Of a stretch of DNA of 64,000 nucleotides, positions 27,801 to 35,773 are shown piece by piece (positions within the stretch are counted from its first letter, which is position 1; each line of letters opens with the position of its first letter). The DNA comes from Saprospiraceae bacterium. GTDB lineage: Bacteria; Bacteroidota; Bacteroidia; Chitinophagales; Saprospiraceae. Location: contig JAGQWR010000043.1 of NCBI GenBank assembly GCA_020437105.1, positions 1 to 64,000 of the forward strand, read 5' to 3'. A model generated the notes under the pieces. The model worked only from the letters and a program-made list of their open reading frames with translations, did no database searches and was not told the DNA's origin. The position numbers and the translations under genes were made by a program.

Positions 27801-28396
27801 AGGAAATGTTCCTGAATGGCTATGATGGTCCGGTAGGGTATCAAACTTTTGTCGTGCCTGATATCGAAGGCTTCTGGGGCAATAGCGGCGGTTGGATCGG
27901 AACCTATGTCGATCTAAGTGCTTATGCGGGACAAGACATCCTCTTGCGCTTCCGTTTTGGAACCAACGACGGTGTCGGTTATCTCGGTTGGTTTGTAGAT
28001 GATGTAGAATTGATGGATGTGGTTTATTATAATTCAGAAGCTTGTGTTTCTTCCGATGAAGGTGACATGGCTTGCGATGATGCGCCAGGTCGGGGTACCA
28101 TTGTAGAATCTCAATGGCCATCAGATGTTGTAGAAGCCCTGGTAGATGAGTTGGACGTGCGTGTTTTCCCAAATCCGGCACAAGACCTGCTCAACATTAC
28201 CCTGAATGCTTCTGAGCAAACAGATCTGCAAATTGAAATTCTGACGGTTGATGGCCGTTCGGTTTACCAATACCAGAATTCCGTATTCGGATATACTCAT
28301 CTGCCCTTAAATACAGCAGATATCGCTTCCGGAATTTATTTTATCCGCATTACTGCGAATGGCCGCTCAGCTGTGGAGAAAGTGGTGGTGCAGTAG
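24821..28396 (+). CDS. M36 (fungalysin) family metalloprotease with T9SS sorting domain
   Basis: 1191-aa secreted protease. Signal peptide (MTQPFTKFLIGFLLVLGGQQVQA), an FTP-like propeptide (to about 220), then the M36 catalytic region with HEYTH near residue 591 and the downstream Glu in GEGWSD near 624. A protease-associated (PA) domain is inserted before the active site (about 470-570, ALVDRGGCLFEQKTANVEAAGA). After catalysis come a DUF11-like repeat (about 805-890), a beta-sandwich domain with WFVDDVELMD, and a type A T9SS C-terminal sorting domain starting VRVFPNPAQDLLNI and ending SAVEKVVVQ. It is probably exported across the outer membrane and attached or released there. A TATTTTTG box lies at 24751. 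Confidence 0.95.
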   Translation: MTQPFTKFLIGFLLVLGGQQVQAQLMSPLDIALRHIDENYGIWGLTANDITNLKVDYQYQSTRSGLNHIYFLQTHEGIEIYNALINVNVKPDGEVVYVGRRFIPDAASKVNGVVPAMSAEEAIAAAAAYLNLEYSEAPRQISSDGPMSFRFTGGDLSAYEIPVELKYQPTQNGSLILTWALDIKPIGQDDYWSLRMDASTGMLVNKNNYTVYCQHENEAAHVHSQECVESTQRNFLPLNQARQEATAAMLSGDASYRVFAIPTESPNHGDQQLVVSPANPDASPFGWHDTNANDGAEYTYTRGNNVWAYPDYNADNNSDFNVDGGPSLIFDWDYNGDLEPGLQKEASITNLFYINNIMHDVFYQYGFDEQAGNFQSNSYGNGGAGSDHVFALGSFGGNDPYGYEALNNANFSTPPDGSNGTMRMYFWNTGARLLEVTEPAAIAGLYSCGTAQYGPTVQNMPVSGLLVEAFDQVTNPYLTDGCELPFSNAAELNGAIALVDRGGCLFEQKTANVEAAGAIAMIMCNFEDGVVAMAGSPDITNPGIPTVSLSASDCAILRQFISDGIQITLAEPTNAGPEFLSADFDNGVIAHEYTHGISTRLTGGPGNSGCLTGASEDVGEQMGEGWSDFLALVLTAEPGDEGADRRGLSTYLRRELPIGKGLRAFPYSTDFAENPQTYGDIISASVPHGVGAVWATMLWDLYWAFSDEYGWSADIYDGTAGNNMAIQLVIDGMKIQPCNPGFVDGRDAILAADEVLYGGANACMIWEVFARRGLGYYADQGSPFDHRDGTEDFEPRPTCIPELKIAKTADEFILAGENVEIKLYVVNHKPTPATNVVVVDELPAGLTYVTGSASIDPDVNGSTLTWNLGDLDFEDEVTITYEAKADLDNYSIRYFYEDFEVSNLPNWGTTYIGEEAPNYWDITSLYSYSGDQSYFVEDISAESQQVLQTIVPETVNGTEPALRFYHRYDTEPGTDAGLVEVSTDFGVTWEWLGEEMFLNGYDGPVGYQTFVVPDIEGFWGNSGGWIGTYVDLSAYAGQDILLRFRFGTNDGVGYLGWFVDDVELMDVVYYNSEACVSSDEGDMACDDAPGRGTIVESQWPSDVVEALVDELDVRVFPNPAQDLLNITLNASEQTDLQIEILTVDGRSVYQYQNSVFGYTHLPLNTADIASGIYFIRITANGRSAVEKVVVQ

Positions 28397-28410
28397 AGCA
28401 AATTATAATA

Positions 28411-28447
28411 AAAAAGGCCAGGCTGAATTTTTAGCCTGGCCTTTTTT
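28411..28447 (+). terminator. Intrinsic terminator after the M36 protease gene
   Basis: A 14-bp perfect stem, AAAAAGGCCAGGCT (28411-28424) with AGCCTGGCCTTTTT (28433-28446), an 8-base loop, and a T-run. The A-run on the left allows use by the convergent regulator gene too. Confidence 0.9.
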
Positions 28448-28494
28448 TATTTGTCAACGGCGTCTGTGTACTTTCATGCAGACATCACCAAAAT

Positions 28495-29133
28495 CTAGGC
28501 AAGTCCGCTTTTAATAGCCCATTTTACGAGGCCTGCGGTGTTGCGTACATCGAGTTTAGCAATGATGTTTTTTCGATGTTTCTCTACGGTGTGAAAAGAG
28601 AGAAACAGTTTTTCTGCGATTTCACGGGTGGTGAATTCATCACAGATTAAGCAAACGATTTCTTTTTCTCTTTCACTCAGGACGGGGTTTCCTCCGTTTG
28701 GGTTTCGCACGTTTTCCATCACAACTCGGGTGACTTCCTGACTGTAATAACTCTCCCCATTCAAGACCATCCGAATAGCTTTTAGCACCTCCTGTCGGCC
28801 GGCATTTTTGATCAGATACCCATTTGCGCCAGCTTGCAGGATACTGGTAATGTAGTTTGGCTCATCGTGCATGCTGAGTACCAGAATGCGCAGATTCGGA
28901 TATTTTTCCCGTATTCGGGTGGTGCTTTCAATACCGTCCATTTCCGGCATATTGATGTCTGTGATCACCAGGTCAACCTCTTTGCCGGCTAAAATCTCGA
29001 GTAATTGATGTCCATTGACTGCCTTGCCGGCGATCTCCAGATCCGCTTCTTTTCCGAGTAAGGAAGATAGTCCGTCTATAACAACCTGATGGTCATCTGC
29101 GAGTAGGATTCGATAGGTTTTCGGTGCAGTCAT
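28495..29133 (-). CDS. NarL/LuxR-type response regulator
   Basis: Start at 29133 gives MTAPKTYRILLADDHQVV; the extended reading to 29184 would overlap the gene upstream. The receiver (1-125) is complete: Asp-Asp in LADDH, phospho-acceptor in LVITDINMPEMDG, Thr/Ser and Lys in LVLSMHDE and YLIKNAG. The C-terminal HTH (about 145-212) reads LSEREKEIVCLICDEFTTREIAEKLFLSFHTVEKH. It is most likely the partner of the HisKA_3 kinase encoded upstream on the same strand, with a small secreted protein gene between the two. HisKA_3-NarL pairing is the rule for this regulator class. Confidence 0.93.
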   Translation of the reverse strand: MTAPKTYRILLADDHQVVIDGLSSLLGKEADLEIAGKAVNGHQLLEILAGKEVDLVITDINMPEMDGIESTTRIREKYPNLRILVLSMHDEPNYITSILQAGANGYLIKNAGRQEVLKAIRMVLNGESYYSQEVTRVVMENVRNPNGGNPVLSEREKEIVCLICDEFTTREIAEKLFLSFHTVEKHRKNIIAKLDVRNTAGLVKWAIKSGLA

Positions 29134-29161
29134 GATGGAAAATGGGGCTTTCTTCGGAACG

Positions 29162-29689
29162 TTAAAATGACTTTGGACTTCCATAATACGAAAAATGTTT
29201 CATTAGATTAAAGGATAGGGGAGACAAACTTGTTTCTTCAATCGGCTCAGGATCTGGTGTTGGGATCCACTGAATAAAGGTTCTGAGCCAGGAATTCCAC
29301 TGTTTTTCTTTAATACTAAACAGGTGTTCCTGATCAGAGTCAGACAAAATTTCGAGCAATCGGTCATTTAGGTGGCGGAGCATTTTAGCGCTATCTCCCT
29401 GGAAGTTGTTTGTTAGTAAATGTGCCCGGTTGAGTAATAATCGCTCATTTGTACTGCTGAGAAATCCGGCAATCCTATACGAGCACTCGAGGCTGTTGGT
29501 CCAGGTGAGTAAGGAGTCGATCAGTACCGCTTCAAATCGAATGCGTTCCGGCATGCTTTGATTCAAGCTGGTTTGTTGGGCCTCGCTTATTACAGGTCGA
29601 ACCAGATTAACCGGGTCAACTTGGGCACTGGTGAGTGCAGGTAAACAATGAAATAAAAAAACCAGATAAATGAGTGTAAGGGGTTTCAT
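29162..29689 (-). CDS. Uncharacterised small exported protein within a two-component operon
   Basis: The start at 29689 gives MKPLTLIYLVFLFHCLPALTSA, a clean Sec signal peptide; a longer reading to 29725 only adds residues before it. The mature part is about 150 aa, mainly helical with charged patches (SECSYRIAG, LLLNRAHLLTNNFQGDSAKMLRHL), and ends with a Pro/Glu-rich turn and SYYGSPKSF. No family is recognised. Its position between a TPR kinase and its LuxR regulator suggests a periplasmic accessory of that system. The CCGTTTTC motif lies about 90 bases before its start. Confidence 0.75.
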   Translation of the reverse strand: MKPLTLIYLVFLFHCLPALTSAQVDPVNLVRPVISEAQQTSLNQSMPERIRFEAVLIDSLLTWTNSLECSYRIAGFLSSTNERLLLNRAHLLTNNFQGDSAKMLRHLNDRLLEILSDSDQEHLFSIKEKQWNSWLRTFIQWIPTPDPEPIEETSLSPLSFNLMKHFSYYGSPKSF

Positions 29690-29777
29690 TTTGTGATGTT
29701 TAAGGTTTGATAAATTGTACATCACAAAGTTGCCGGATAATCCAGGGCTGGAAATCCCCCGATCTGGTTTATCGTAC

Positions 29778-29795
29778 TAACCGTTTTCGGGTATT
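29778..29795. promoter_or_regulatory. CCGTTTTC motif, copy 1
   Basis: TAACCGTTTTCGGGTATT, a near-palindrome (ACCCG-TTTT-CGGGT type) lying just beyond the kinase stop and about 90 bases upstream of the small exported protein gene. Related copies occur at 33821, 33844 and 36805, always in gaps of this same region. Confidence 0.5.
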
Positions 29796-29797
29796 CG

Positions 29798-31699
29798 TTA
29801 GGAAATTGGAATGTCAATCATAACCGTAGTGCCACCACCTCGTCCGGAATCTATATTCAGCTCTCCTTTGAGCCCTTCGACCCGGTTTTCTATATTGGTG
29901 AGCCCCATACCTTTGATAGCTGGTTTTTCCGGGTCAAATCCCTGTCCGTTATCCTCCACGGTGATATGTAGCTGATTCTGGATGCGTTCCAGCTGTACCA
30001 TCAGTTTTGTTGCTCCGGCATGTTTTAGCACATTGCTGATGAGTTCCTGAAGCAGGCGATAGGCCGCTATCTCAATATCACCGGGTAATCGTTCTTCCAA
30101 TCCAAGTGTGATAAGTTGGGCATCCAGTTTTCCCGGGCGGTTTGCCGCCTGAACTAAATCATTTGCAGCTTCTTTGATCCCAAATTGCCCCAGGGAGCCG
30201 CCTGCCATATTATGAGAGATCTCCCGCACTTCCCGGTAGGTTTGATCGATCAGATTGCGGGTCTTGTTAAATTCTTCTTCTCTGCCATTTGGATCATCTG
30301 AGAGTCCTTCAAACTGCCATTTTAATCCGGCCAGGGTGCCACCTACCCGGTCGTGCAATTCAGCTGCCAGTCGTTTGCGCTCCTGTTCTTGTCCGTCGAG
30401 GATAGACTGATAAACTTTTACTTCCTGTACTCGCACCAATTCCTGTACCGTTTGCTGATGTAGTTTCTCCCTTTGTTTAGCAATCAGATTCCGGGATTTA
30501 GCACGTTGCAGGAAGAAGTATGCAATAAACCCGGCAAGTACGGCCAGCAATCCGCTGATGATTATAAAGGTGTTTCGTTGAGTGGTTGTTTTGGCTGCCT
30601 GGGCTCTTAAGGTGGCATTCTGTTCGTCTTTTAGTTTGACCTCATATTGCGTTTGCAATTCTGCAATCGTTTCACTTTTTTCGATGTTGAAGATGCTGTC
30701 GTTGAGTGCTTGGGCTCGGGCCTGGTAAACATAAGCGGAGTCGTATTGACCGAGCTGTGCGTATGTTTGTGCCCAGGCGTCCTGGAGGTACCAGTGGTCG
30801 AAGAGGCCGCCGTTTTTGCCTAAAATTTGTTGAGCTTTATGTAGAAGTTCCAAACCTTTGGCCGGATTTCCTTTTGAGGTTTCAAGCTCAGCAAGATTTA
30901 AATAAACATCAGACCAGTCAACTGAATCGCTTTTCGTTTCTTCGTGATAATTTAGACACATGTTGAGATAGAATTCGCTTGAATCGAAAACTTCTTGTCC
31001 CATATAGATGACTCCCAGTGCATTATTGGATTCAGCAACTCCTCCTCGACGGTTTAACGCATTATAGAATGGTTTTGCAGTTTTAAAATAGAAAAGTGCG
31101 GAATCCAGTCTTCCGTTTTCCCAATACCTGGCTCCCAGATTGAAATTAACATCAGCAATGCCAGTACTATCCTGCTGGATTATAAAAAGAGCCAGACTTT
31201 TTTGATGAAACGCTATGGCGGTTTTTGAATCTCCTGTTGCGGAATAAATATTTGCCAGATTATTAAATATAGTGGGGAGAAGAGATTTGTCTTCTGAATT
31301 TTCGAGAATACTAGCTGCGCGGATCAAGTAAACCGTCGCTGAGTCGTAAAGGCTTCCTTCTTCATAAAGTGTGCCTATATTACTGAGAGAACTTGCCATC
31401 CCACGACGGTCATTATATCCAGCGCGAATAGAAATTGCCAAGTTGAATTTCTCCAGAGCTTGGCCAAAATTTCCACGGCTTTTATAAATCAATCCTAATG
31501 TGTTAAATGCTGAAGATATTTCTTTAGGATCCTTACTAATTTCTAGTAGTTGTTCACAGATATGTTTAGCACTGTCTGGAAATATTTCGTGTAAATCAAA
31601 TGCTAGTTGGGCAGAGTCTAAATATCCTGTTGACCCTTGAGAAAGTACACAAGGGAAGTAAAAGAATAAATATAAAACACTGGCTATTAGGAATTTCAC
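29798..31699 (-). CDS. TPR-containing sensor histidine kinase (HisKA_3 type)
   Basis: 633 aa. Signal peptide (MKFLIASVLYLFFYFPCVLS), a periplasmic TPR array (about 25-345), a transmembrane helix (about 377-397, FIIISGLLAVLAGFIAYFFL), a coiled-coil, HisKA_3 with phospho-acceptor His near 449 in AAELHDRVGGTLAG, and a HATPase with LLQELISNVLKHA, DNGQGFD and GMGLTNIENR. NarL-type regulators are the usual partners, and one follows downstream. Only 9 bases separate its start from the upstream unrecognised protein gene, which itself follows a trypsin-like protease, so all appear cotranscribed. The 5' part is more A+T rich than the 3' part. Confidence 0.93.
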   Translation of the reverse strand: MKFLIASVLYLFFYFPCVLSQGSTGYLDSAQLAFDLHEIFPDSAKHICEQLLEISKDPKEISSAFNTLGLIYKSRGNFGQALEKFNLAISIRAGYNDRRGMASSLSNIGTLYEEGSLYDSATVYLIRAASILENSEDKSLLPTIFNNLANIYSATGDSKTAIAFHQKSLALFIIQQDSTGIADVNFNLGARYWENGRLDSALFYFKTAKPFYNALNRRGGVAESNNALGVIYMGQEVFDSSEFYLNMCLNYHEETKSDSVDWSDVYLNLAELETSKGNPAKGLELLHKAQQILGKNGGLFDHWYLQDAWAQTYAQLGQYDSAYVYQARAQALNDSIFNIEKSETIAELQTQYEVKLKDEQNATLRAQAAKTTTQRNTFIIISGLLAVLAGFIAYFFLQRAKSRNLIAKQREKLHQQTVQELVRVQEVKVYQSILDGQEQERKRLAAELHDRVGGTLAGLKWQFEGLSDDPNGREEEFNKTRNLIDQTYREVREISHNMAGGSLGQFGIKEAANDLVQAANRPGKLDAQLITLGLEERLPGDIEIAAYRLLQELISNVLKHAGATKLMVQLERIQNQLHITVEDNGQGFDPEKPAIKGMGLTNIENRVEGLKGELNIDSGRGGGTTVMIDIPIS

Positions 31700-31708
31700 G
31701 TTTATAGT

Positions 31709-32359
31709 TTATTTGTCATTAGATCCAGAAGAATTCTTATGCTTTATTTTTCCTTTTCCAAAAGCATTATTATTAATTCTGAATTCCGCCTCAAAATAAC
31801 CATTGAATTTATTTGAGTCGTTATAATGCTGAACATCGAAAAAATCTTCTTGATTTGAGGAACTACTTTCCAGGTTGTATTCTATCAATCTGCTTTGGTC
31901 TTGACTGACCTGTACGTTCCATGATTGAATTTTATATCCGGAAAGTTTAGAATGAATCTCTGCGGAAAGTAAATCCGAAAAAACAAATGAATAATTTCGA
32001 AGTCGGACGAATGGATAGTTCTCATGTGTTAGAGGAAATGAATTGACTTCAAAGTAGTCCACGTTTCCTGCTAATTCAAGTCTATGGTAGCTTCCAATTA
32101 CTCCTGATCCAATTTGAAATTTGTTTTTTAGAATAAGATGGTTGGTAATACTAAAATTTGTTGTAGTATATTTCCAAGAAGGTTCTGTTGCAGGAATACC
32201 TGAAAGTCTTGTCAAAGCAATGATTTCTTGGTTGTCGGAATCGTCTAAATATATATTTACAGAAGGATATTTAGTGAATACGGCAACATGTATTTTATAG
32301 TTGTTTTGACTAGACTTCTTAAAAAGGAGCGTGAATGGTTTGTCTTCAGATGGATACAT
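31709..32359 (-). CDS. Unrecognised beta-rich protein coupled to protease and kinase genes
   Basis: 216 aa, no signal peptide or membrane helix. I do not recognise a family. The sequence alternates hydrophobic and polar residues in many short strands (KIHVAVFTKYPSVNIYL, YHRLELAGNVDYFEV, YPFVRLRNYSFVF), suggesting a beta sandwich, with a Ser/Asn/Lys-rich low-complexity tail. It lies 7 bases after the trypsin-like protease gene and 9 bases before the TPR kinase gene, so it is almost certainly made with both. The A+T-rich coding sequence differs from the core genes nearby. It could be an adaptor or substrate of the protease, which is inference. Confidence 0.75.
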   Translation of the reverse strand: MYPSEDKPFTLLFKKSSQNNYKIHVAVFTKYPSVNIYLDDSDNQEIIALTRLSGIPATEPSWKYTTTNFSITNHLILKNKFQIGSGVIGSYHRLELAGNVDYFEVNSFPLTHENYPFVRLRNYSFVFSDLLSAEIHSKLSGYKIQSWNVQVSQDQSRLIEYNLESSSSNQEDFFDVQHYNDSNKFNGYFEAEFRINNNAFGKGKIKHKNSSGSNDK

Positions 32360-32366
32360 AGGTTGT

Positions 32367-33662
32367 TTATTTTAATTTTTTAATAATCATTTCTGTTTCG
32401 CATTTAGTAACAGGAGTGAATGTGTTTGCAATGTTATGTTGAAATGTTGTTGATTGATGCGTATGTATGTCAAGTACATAACAACAATGATTGGTCTTAG
32501 ATAATTGAATGTCATCCCCTACGTCATTTGCTCCTTCGTCTTGTTGCTGAATAGTAGAAAGTATGCCTACATGGGTAAGAGGTTTGTCAGGGCTATCTGA
32601 AAGAAAATATACGGGAGAACCCGATGAACCATTTAGGGAGCCAAGGTAAGTTTTGTAAAATATATTTTCTCTCTTTGTGCTGTCCATTATCGTTTTCCCT
32701 CGGATGTTTAGGTATGGTTTTGTGCCCCAAGGATGGCCGATTGTGAATAAAGAACCTGACTCGTAAGCTTTAAGAGGTTTTTCTATTGGTAGCGTTTGAT
32801 TGTTTGGGATGCAATTTGATCTTTCAGTTTTAATTGCGATCCAATCAAAGTATGGTTCAATGTCTTTTTTGTAAAACGTTTTTGGAAATTCTACTTCTAC
32901 TGTTTCTTTTTTGTCTTTTATGTGAATTTTAGGTTTATAAACGAGGTCGCTCGGGATATGACATTTTTCATTTTTGAATTCTATTTTATTATTCTCCCAA
33001 ATAACGAAGCGGATGTGCTTGAAAAAGTTTGGATCTGGGGATTGACTGTTTTTACAGAATAGACCTTTTTTAAAAATGTGCAACGAAGAAATAATGATAT
33101 CTTGGGTTAAGAACGATCCACTTCCTATAGCTCCATCTATACATTGTTCATTAAATAAAGCGAATTTATTTTGACTTGTACATAGGCTTTTTTTTTGGGA
33201 CGCTATTTGGTAGGTTAAGGTTAAATCACCACATGTGCTTTCTGGCGCTTCATAATCTTTTATGTTGATTATCATTACAACTTGTTGAAATGCTTTTTGA
33301 ATATTTTTCAACTTAGTCCTACTTACTTCTGATTTAGAATTTTGATTCTGAATACATGCTTCTACTGTTTCTTTAGAGAAAAAATCAATAAAGCAATTGA
33401 ATTTAACATCAAAATCGAATGAGTCCATAGAGGTGTACTGTGACGATATTGTTGTACAGGTTTTATTACGATCTTTATCAGATAGTTTTTTTAGCCTTTC
33501 TTGCATTAGTAGCCCCGCTATACTTTTATTAGAGCAGTCGATTATATCGTCGCTGTCTAGGATTATATCAACAGTTTGCAGGGGTGTTCTTGGTTTGCGG
33601 AAATAACGGTTTGATATATATAGTGCTGATCTATTAATTATGTGTCTAATAAATTTGATCAT
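32367..33662 (-). CDS. Trypsin-like serine protease domain protein (no signal peptide)
   Basis: 431 aa. The C-terminal half carries a chymotrypsin/trypsin-fold catalytic set: His in IISSLHIF, Asp in FDWIAIK, Ser in GSSGSPVYF, preceded by IGSGSFL as in S1/S1B-type proteases and followed by THVGILST. The N-terminal 165 residues match nothing I know. It is helical and includes a Cys-containing region (STCGDLTLTYQ). There is no export signal, so it is likely intracellular. It heads the minus-strand series protease, unknown protein, TPR kinase, exported protein, LuxR regulator, and two copies of the CCGTTTTC motif lie 160-200 bases upstream. The A+T-rich composition suggests acquisition by transfer. 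Confidence 0.82.
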   Translation of the reverse strand: MIKFIRHIINRSALYISNRYFRKPRTPLQTVDIILDSDDIIDCSNKSIAGLLMQERLKKLSDKDRNKTCTTISSQYTSMDSFDFDVKFNCFIDFFSKETVEACIQNQNSKSEVSRTKLKNIQKAFQQVVMIINIKDYEAPESTCGDLTLTYQIASQKKSLCTSQNKFALFNEQCIDGAIGSGSFLTQDIIISSLHIFKKGLFCKNSQSPDPNFFKHIRFVIWENNKIEFKNEKCHIPSDLVYKPKIHIKDKKETVEVEFPKTFYKKDIEPYFDWIAIKTERSNCIPNNQTLPIEKPLKAYESGSLFTIGHPWGTKPYLNIRGKTIMDSTKRENIFYKTYLGSLNGSSGSPVYFLSDSPDKPLTHVGILSTIQQQDEGANDVGDDIQLSKTNHCCYVLDIHTHQSTTFQHNIANTFTPVTKCETEMIIKKLK

Positions 33663-33820
33663 AAATTAACCTTAATTTAAATGAAACGGAGGTGAAATTT
33701 TTAGTCCTTTGTGTTGTTGTCTATCGGATTTTGTTTAAATGAGTACTCATTAGTATTTAGATGGGTTGTATTACGCGTGAAAATAATGTACTAAATTGTA
33801 TTTAATTATTTTTCGGGGTG

Positions 33821-33864
33821 TACCCGTTTTCCGTAATTTACACTACCCGTTTTCAGGTATTTTA
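33821..33864. promoter_or_regulatory. Tandem CCGTTTTC motifs, copies 2 and 3
   Basis: TACCCGTTTTCCGTAATTTA (33821-33840) and TACCCGTTTTCAGGTATT (33844-33861) form a direct repeat with a 23-base period in the 215-base gap upstream of the protease gene. The gap is otherwise A+T-rich with no ORF. Confidence 0.55.
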
Positions 33865-33877
33865 AGAAGCGTAAAAG

Positions 33878-34459
33878 TTATCCCTTTTGCCAATCCACCA
33901 GGAAGTATATTTTTTTTCCACCTCCTCCGAGTGGTTCTGTTCGGAGGTGTGAGAATATTTTGTCAGCTGTTTCATTGATCCCTATTATGTGTTCTTTACC
34001 ATTCAATATGAAAAATACTGCCTTGTTGGTTTCATATCTTCCATTGATAAAGTGTATCTCTCCGTTTGGGATGTAAATTGTCTTGCTTCTTCTTATGCGA
34101 CTCCCATCAGATTGATCATCCCATTCAACTCTACATTCTACATATTGCTTTCCGATTAAAAATTCTCTTAAGTCAGGTGCAATTTTTGGAAAAGCAATTG
34201 TCGAAAGAGAAAGAATTAAACCAATGACAATCGTGGATAAAATTATTTTTCCTAATATTTGGTTGATCTTTCCAGGTTTTAAGCCTGAATTGACCAATGA
34301 AAATATTATGACAAGAATGAGTAATGTAATTCCAATGCTCAGTATATCTAATTTTCCGTGATCTGTTAAGTACGTGGTTATAGTGGTATATGCAGTGAAC
34401 AGTGCAACCACCAGGCTTATACCATGTCGGAATAAATTATTTTTTTGATAAATTTCCAT
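33878..34459 (-). CDS. Unrecognised three-helix membrane protein
   Basis: 193 aa. Three probable transmembrane helices lie in the first 110 residues (around LFRHGISLVVALFTAYT, ILSIGITLLILVIIFSLV and ILSTIVIGLILSLSTIAF), followed by a soluble C-terminal domain of about 85 residues with short strands (ECRVEWDDQSDG, KTIYIPNGEIHFING) and a Gly-rich turn (EPLGGGGKKIYF). No family recognised. It is 80 bases downstream of the SGNH hydrolase gene on the same strand, so possibly cotranscribed with it. A+T-rich coding sequence. Confidence 0.75.
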   Translation of the reverse strand: MEIYQKNNLFRHGISLVVALFTAYTTITTYLTDHGKLDILSIGITLLILVIIFSLVNSGLKPGKINQILGKIILSTIVIGLILSLSTIAFPKIAPDLREFLIGKQYVECRVEWDDQSDGSRIRRSKTIYIPNGEIHFINGRYETNKAVFFILNGKEHIIGINETADKIFSHLRTEPLGGGGKKIYFLVDWQKG

Positions 34460-34539
34460 TCTTTACTTTTTAGAGAAATTAGAAAGAAGTAGTATTTTTT
34501 TCTTCGATTTATACATGAAGGAGTTTTTTAATGCAGGAT

Positions 34540-35667
34540 TTATGGTTTGTTAGAAGCCACCCGAAATACCTTTTTGTTGGAATCTTTGGATTCAATACAT
34601 TCAATGTATGTTAATGCAATCTGTTTGAAAAATTTTGATTTCAGATGTAGTTCGTCAAACCAGTCGCTCTCGTTTTTAGCAAAGCCCCTGCAATCTATAT
34701 GGAATACATTTTTGTTTTTCTTGCCAATGTCAATGAGCATTTCGTTGAATTCATGCATCATAGTAGCTAGTATAGCCCTCTTTTCTCCCGTGTCCTGTAT
34801 GCCCCTTAATCTTAATGGCTGGTCCAGCCATCTCCCATTTTTCATTATTGCTCGCATCGGGTTAATAAGGATATTCCGATTTGAGGAGGGTAAAGGGGCT
34901 TCATAACCCTGAGTGATGATTTTTAAACTATTGAATTTCCCGCTTGATTCTAAGTTTTTAAATATTAAATAATACTGAAATCGAAAAACGTTAAGTAGTG
35001 CCCAGAAATCTTTATTCAAGAATTTTCGACCTATTATAAGTTTGTGAGCGTATTCATTTTGATAACCAGCTTTAAGGTAGGTTTCGTATAAAGTCTTTTC
35101 TGCGTCTGATAATTCAATGTCGATGTCTTTTCTTTCTTTAACCAATAATGAAATTCTACTTCCTCCTACTAAATCATTTCCACCCCCACTAATGAGAAAG
35201 ACATCTGGCCTGTAAAGTGATAATTCATGAATGTAGTCTCCGTTGTATAAAATGTTACCAAGCCAATCTCCACCCGAGGCAATGCTATAGACGGAGTATT
35301 TTGTAAGTTTTATTAACCAATCAACTATATCTTTAAGAAATAGAGGGTATTCAAACCAAGAATCACCTTCTGAAACGATCACTATTGCTTCTTTTTTAGT
35401 TTTGTTTGTTAAGTATCTGGTTAGAAATTTTCTGTTTTTTCTTTTTCTGCCAATTCTATTTAGTCTTCCCATGATACCAATGTCAGCACTGGAGTGATTT
35501 AAAGGGTAACCCTCTCCTAAATCAAATATTCTTTTTATAAGAGGCTTGAAGTCATAATATTTAATGTTGTTAAATTTTGATTCGATTTTTGAAATTGATT
35601 CTGGACCAATTTCGCCACTTAGAATAAGTTTGATATCTGTTTCTGTTATATTTTTTTCTTGATTCAT
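34540..35667 (-). CDS. SGNH-type hydrolase, probably intracellular
   Basis: The start at 35667 (MNQEKNITET) is preferred over an in-frame ATG at 35721, which would run into a repeat-containing gap; that gives 375 aa. The SGNH blocks are visible: block I VSEGDSWFEYP (Ser nucleophile), block II ASGGDWLGN, block III FLISGGGNDLVGG (GxND) and block V DELHLKSKFF (Asp and His of the triad). No signal peptide or lipobox is seen, unlike most secreted SGNH esterases. A lysophospholipase or esterase-like activity is plausible; the substrate is unknown. A+T-rich; the three-helix membrane protein gene follows on the same strand. Confidence 0.82.
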   Translation of the reverse strand: MNQEKNITETDIKLILSGEIGPESISKIESKFNNIKYYDFKPLIKRIFDLGEGYPLNHSSADIGIMGRLNRIGRKRKNRKFLTRYLTNKTKKEAIVIVSEGDSWFEYPLFLKDIVDWLIKLTKYSVYSIASGGDWLGNILYNGDYIHELSLYRPDVFLISGGGNDLVGGSRISLLVKERKDIDIELSDAEKTLYETYLKAGYQNEYAHKLIIGRKFLNKDFWALLNVFRFQYYLIFKNLESSGKFNSLKIITQGYEAPLPSSNRNILINPMRAIMKNGRWLDQPLRLRGIQDTGEKRAILATMMHEFNEMLIDIGKKNKNVFHIDCRGFAKNESDWFDELHLKSKFFKQIALTYIECIESKDSNKKVFRVASNKP

Positions 35668-35737
35668 AATATTGGGTTTTAGAGTTTGTTCGGGAATTGC
35701 TTTTGGAGCGAACGACTCCAAATTTTATGCTAAACAA

Positions 35738-35773
35738 CCTGCCTGCCCGCGAAGCCGCGGCCGAGCAGGCAGG
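35738..35773. repeat. G+C-rich palindrome CCTGCCTGC/GCAGGCAGG
   Basis: Perfect 9-bp arms (35738-35746 and 35765-35773) around an 18-base G+C-rich loop, in sharp contrast to the A+T-rich DNA around it. Just before it, TTTGGAG/CTCCAAA (about 35703-35722) forms a second small dyad. It lies in the 310-base gap between 35667 and 35978, where I see no gene; it is probably a dispersed extragenic palindrome. Confidence 0.55.
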
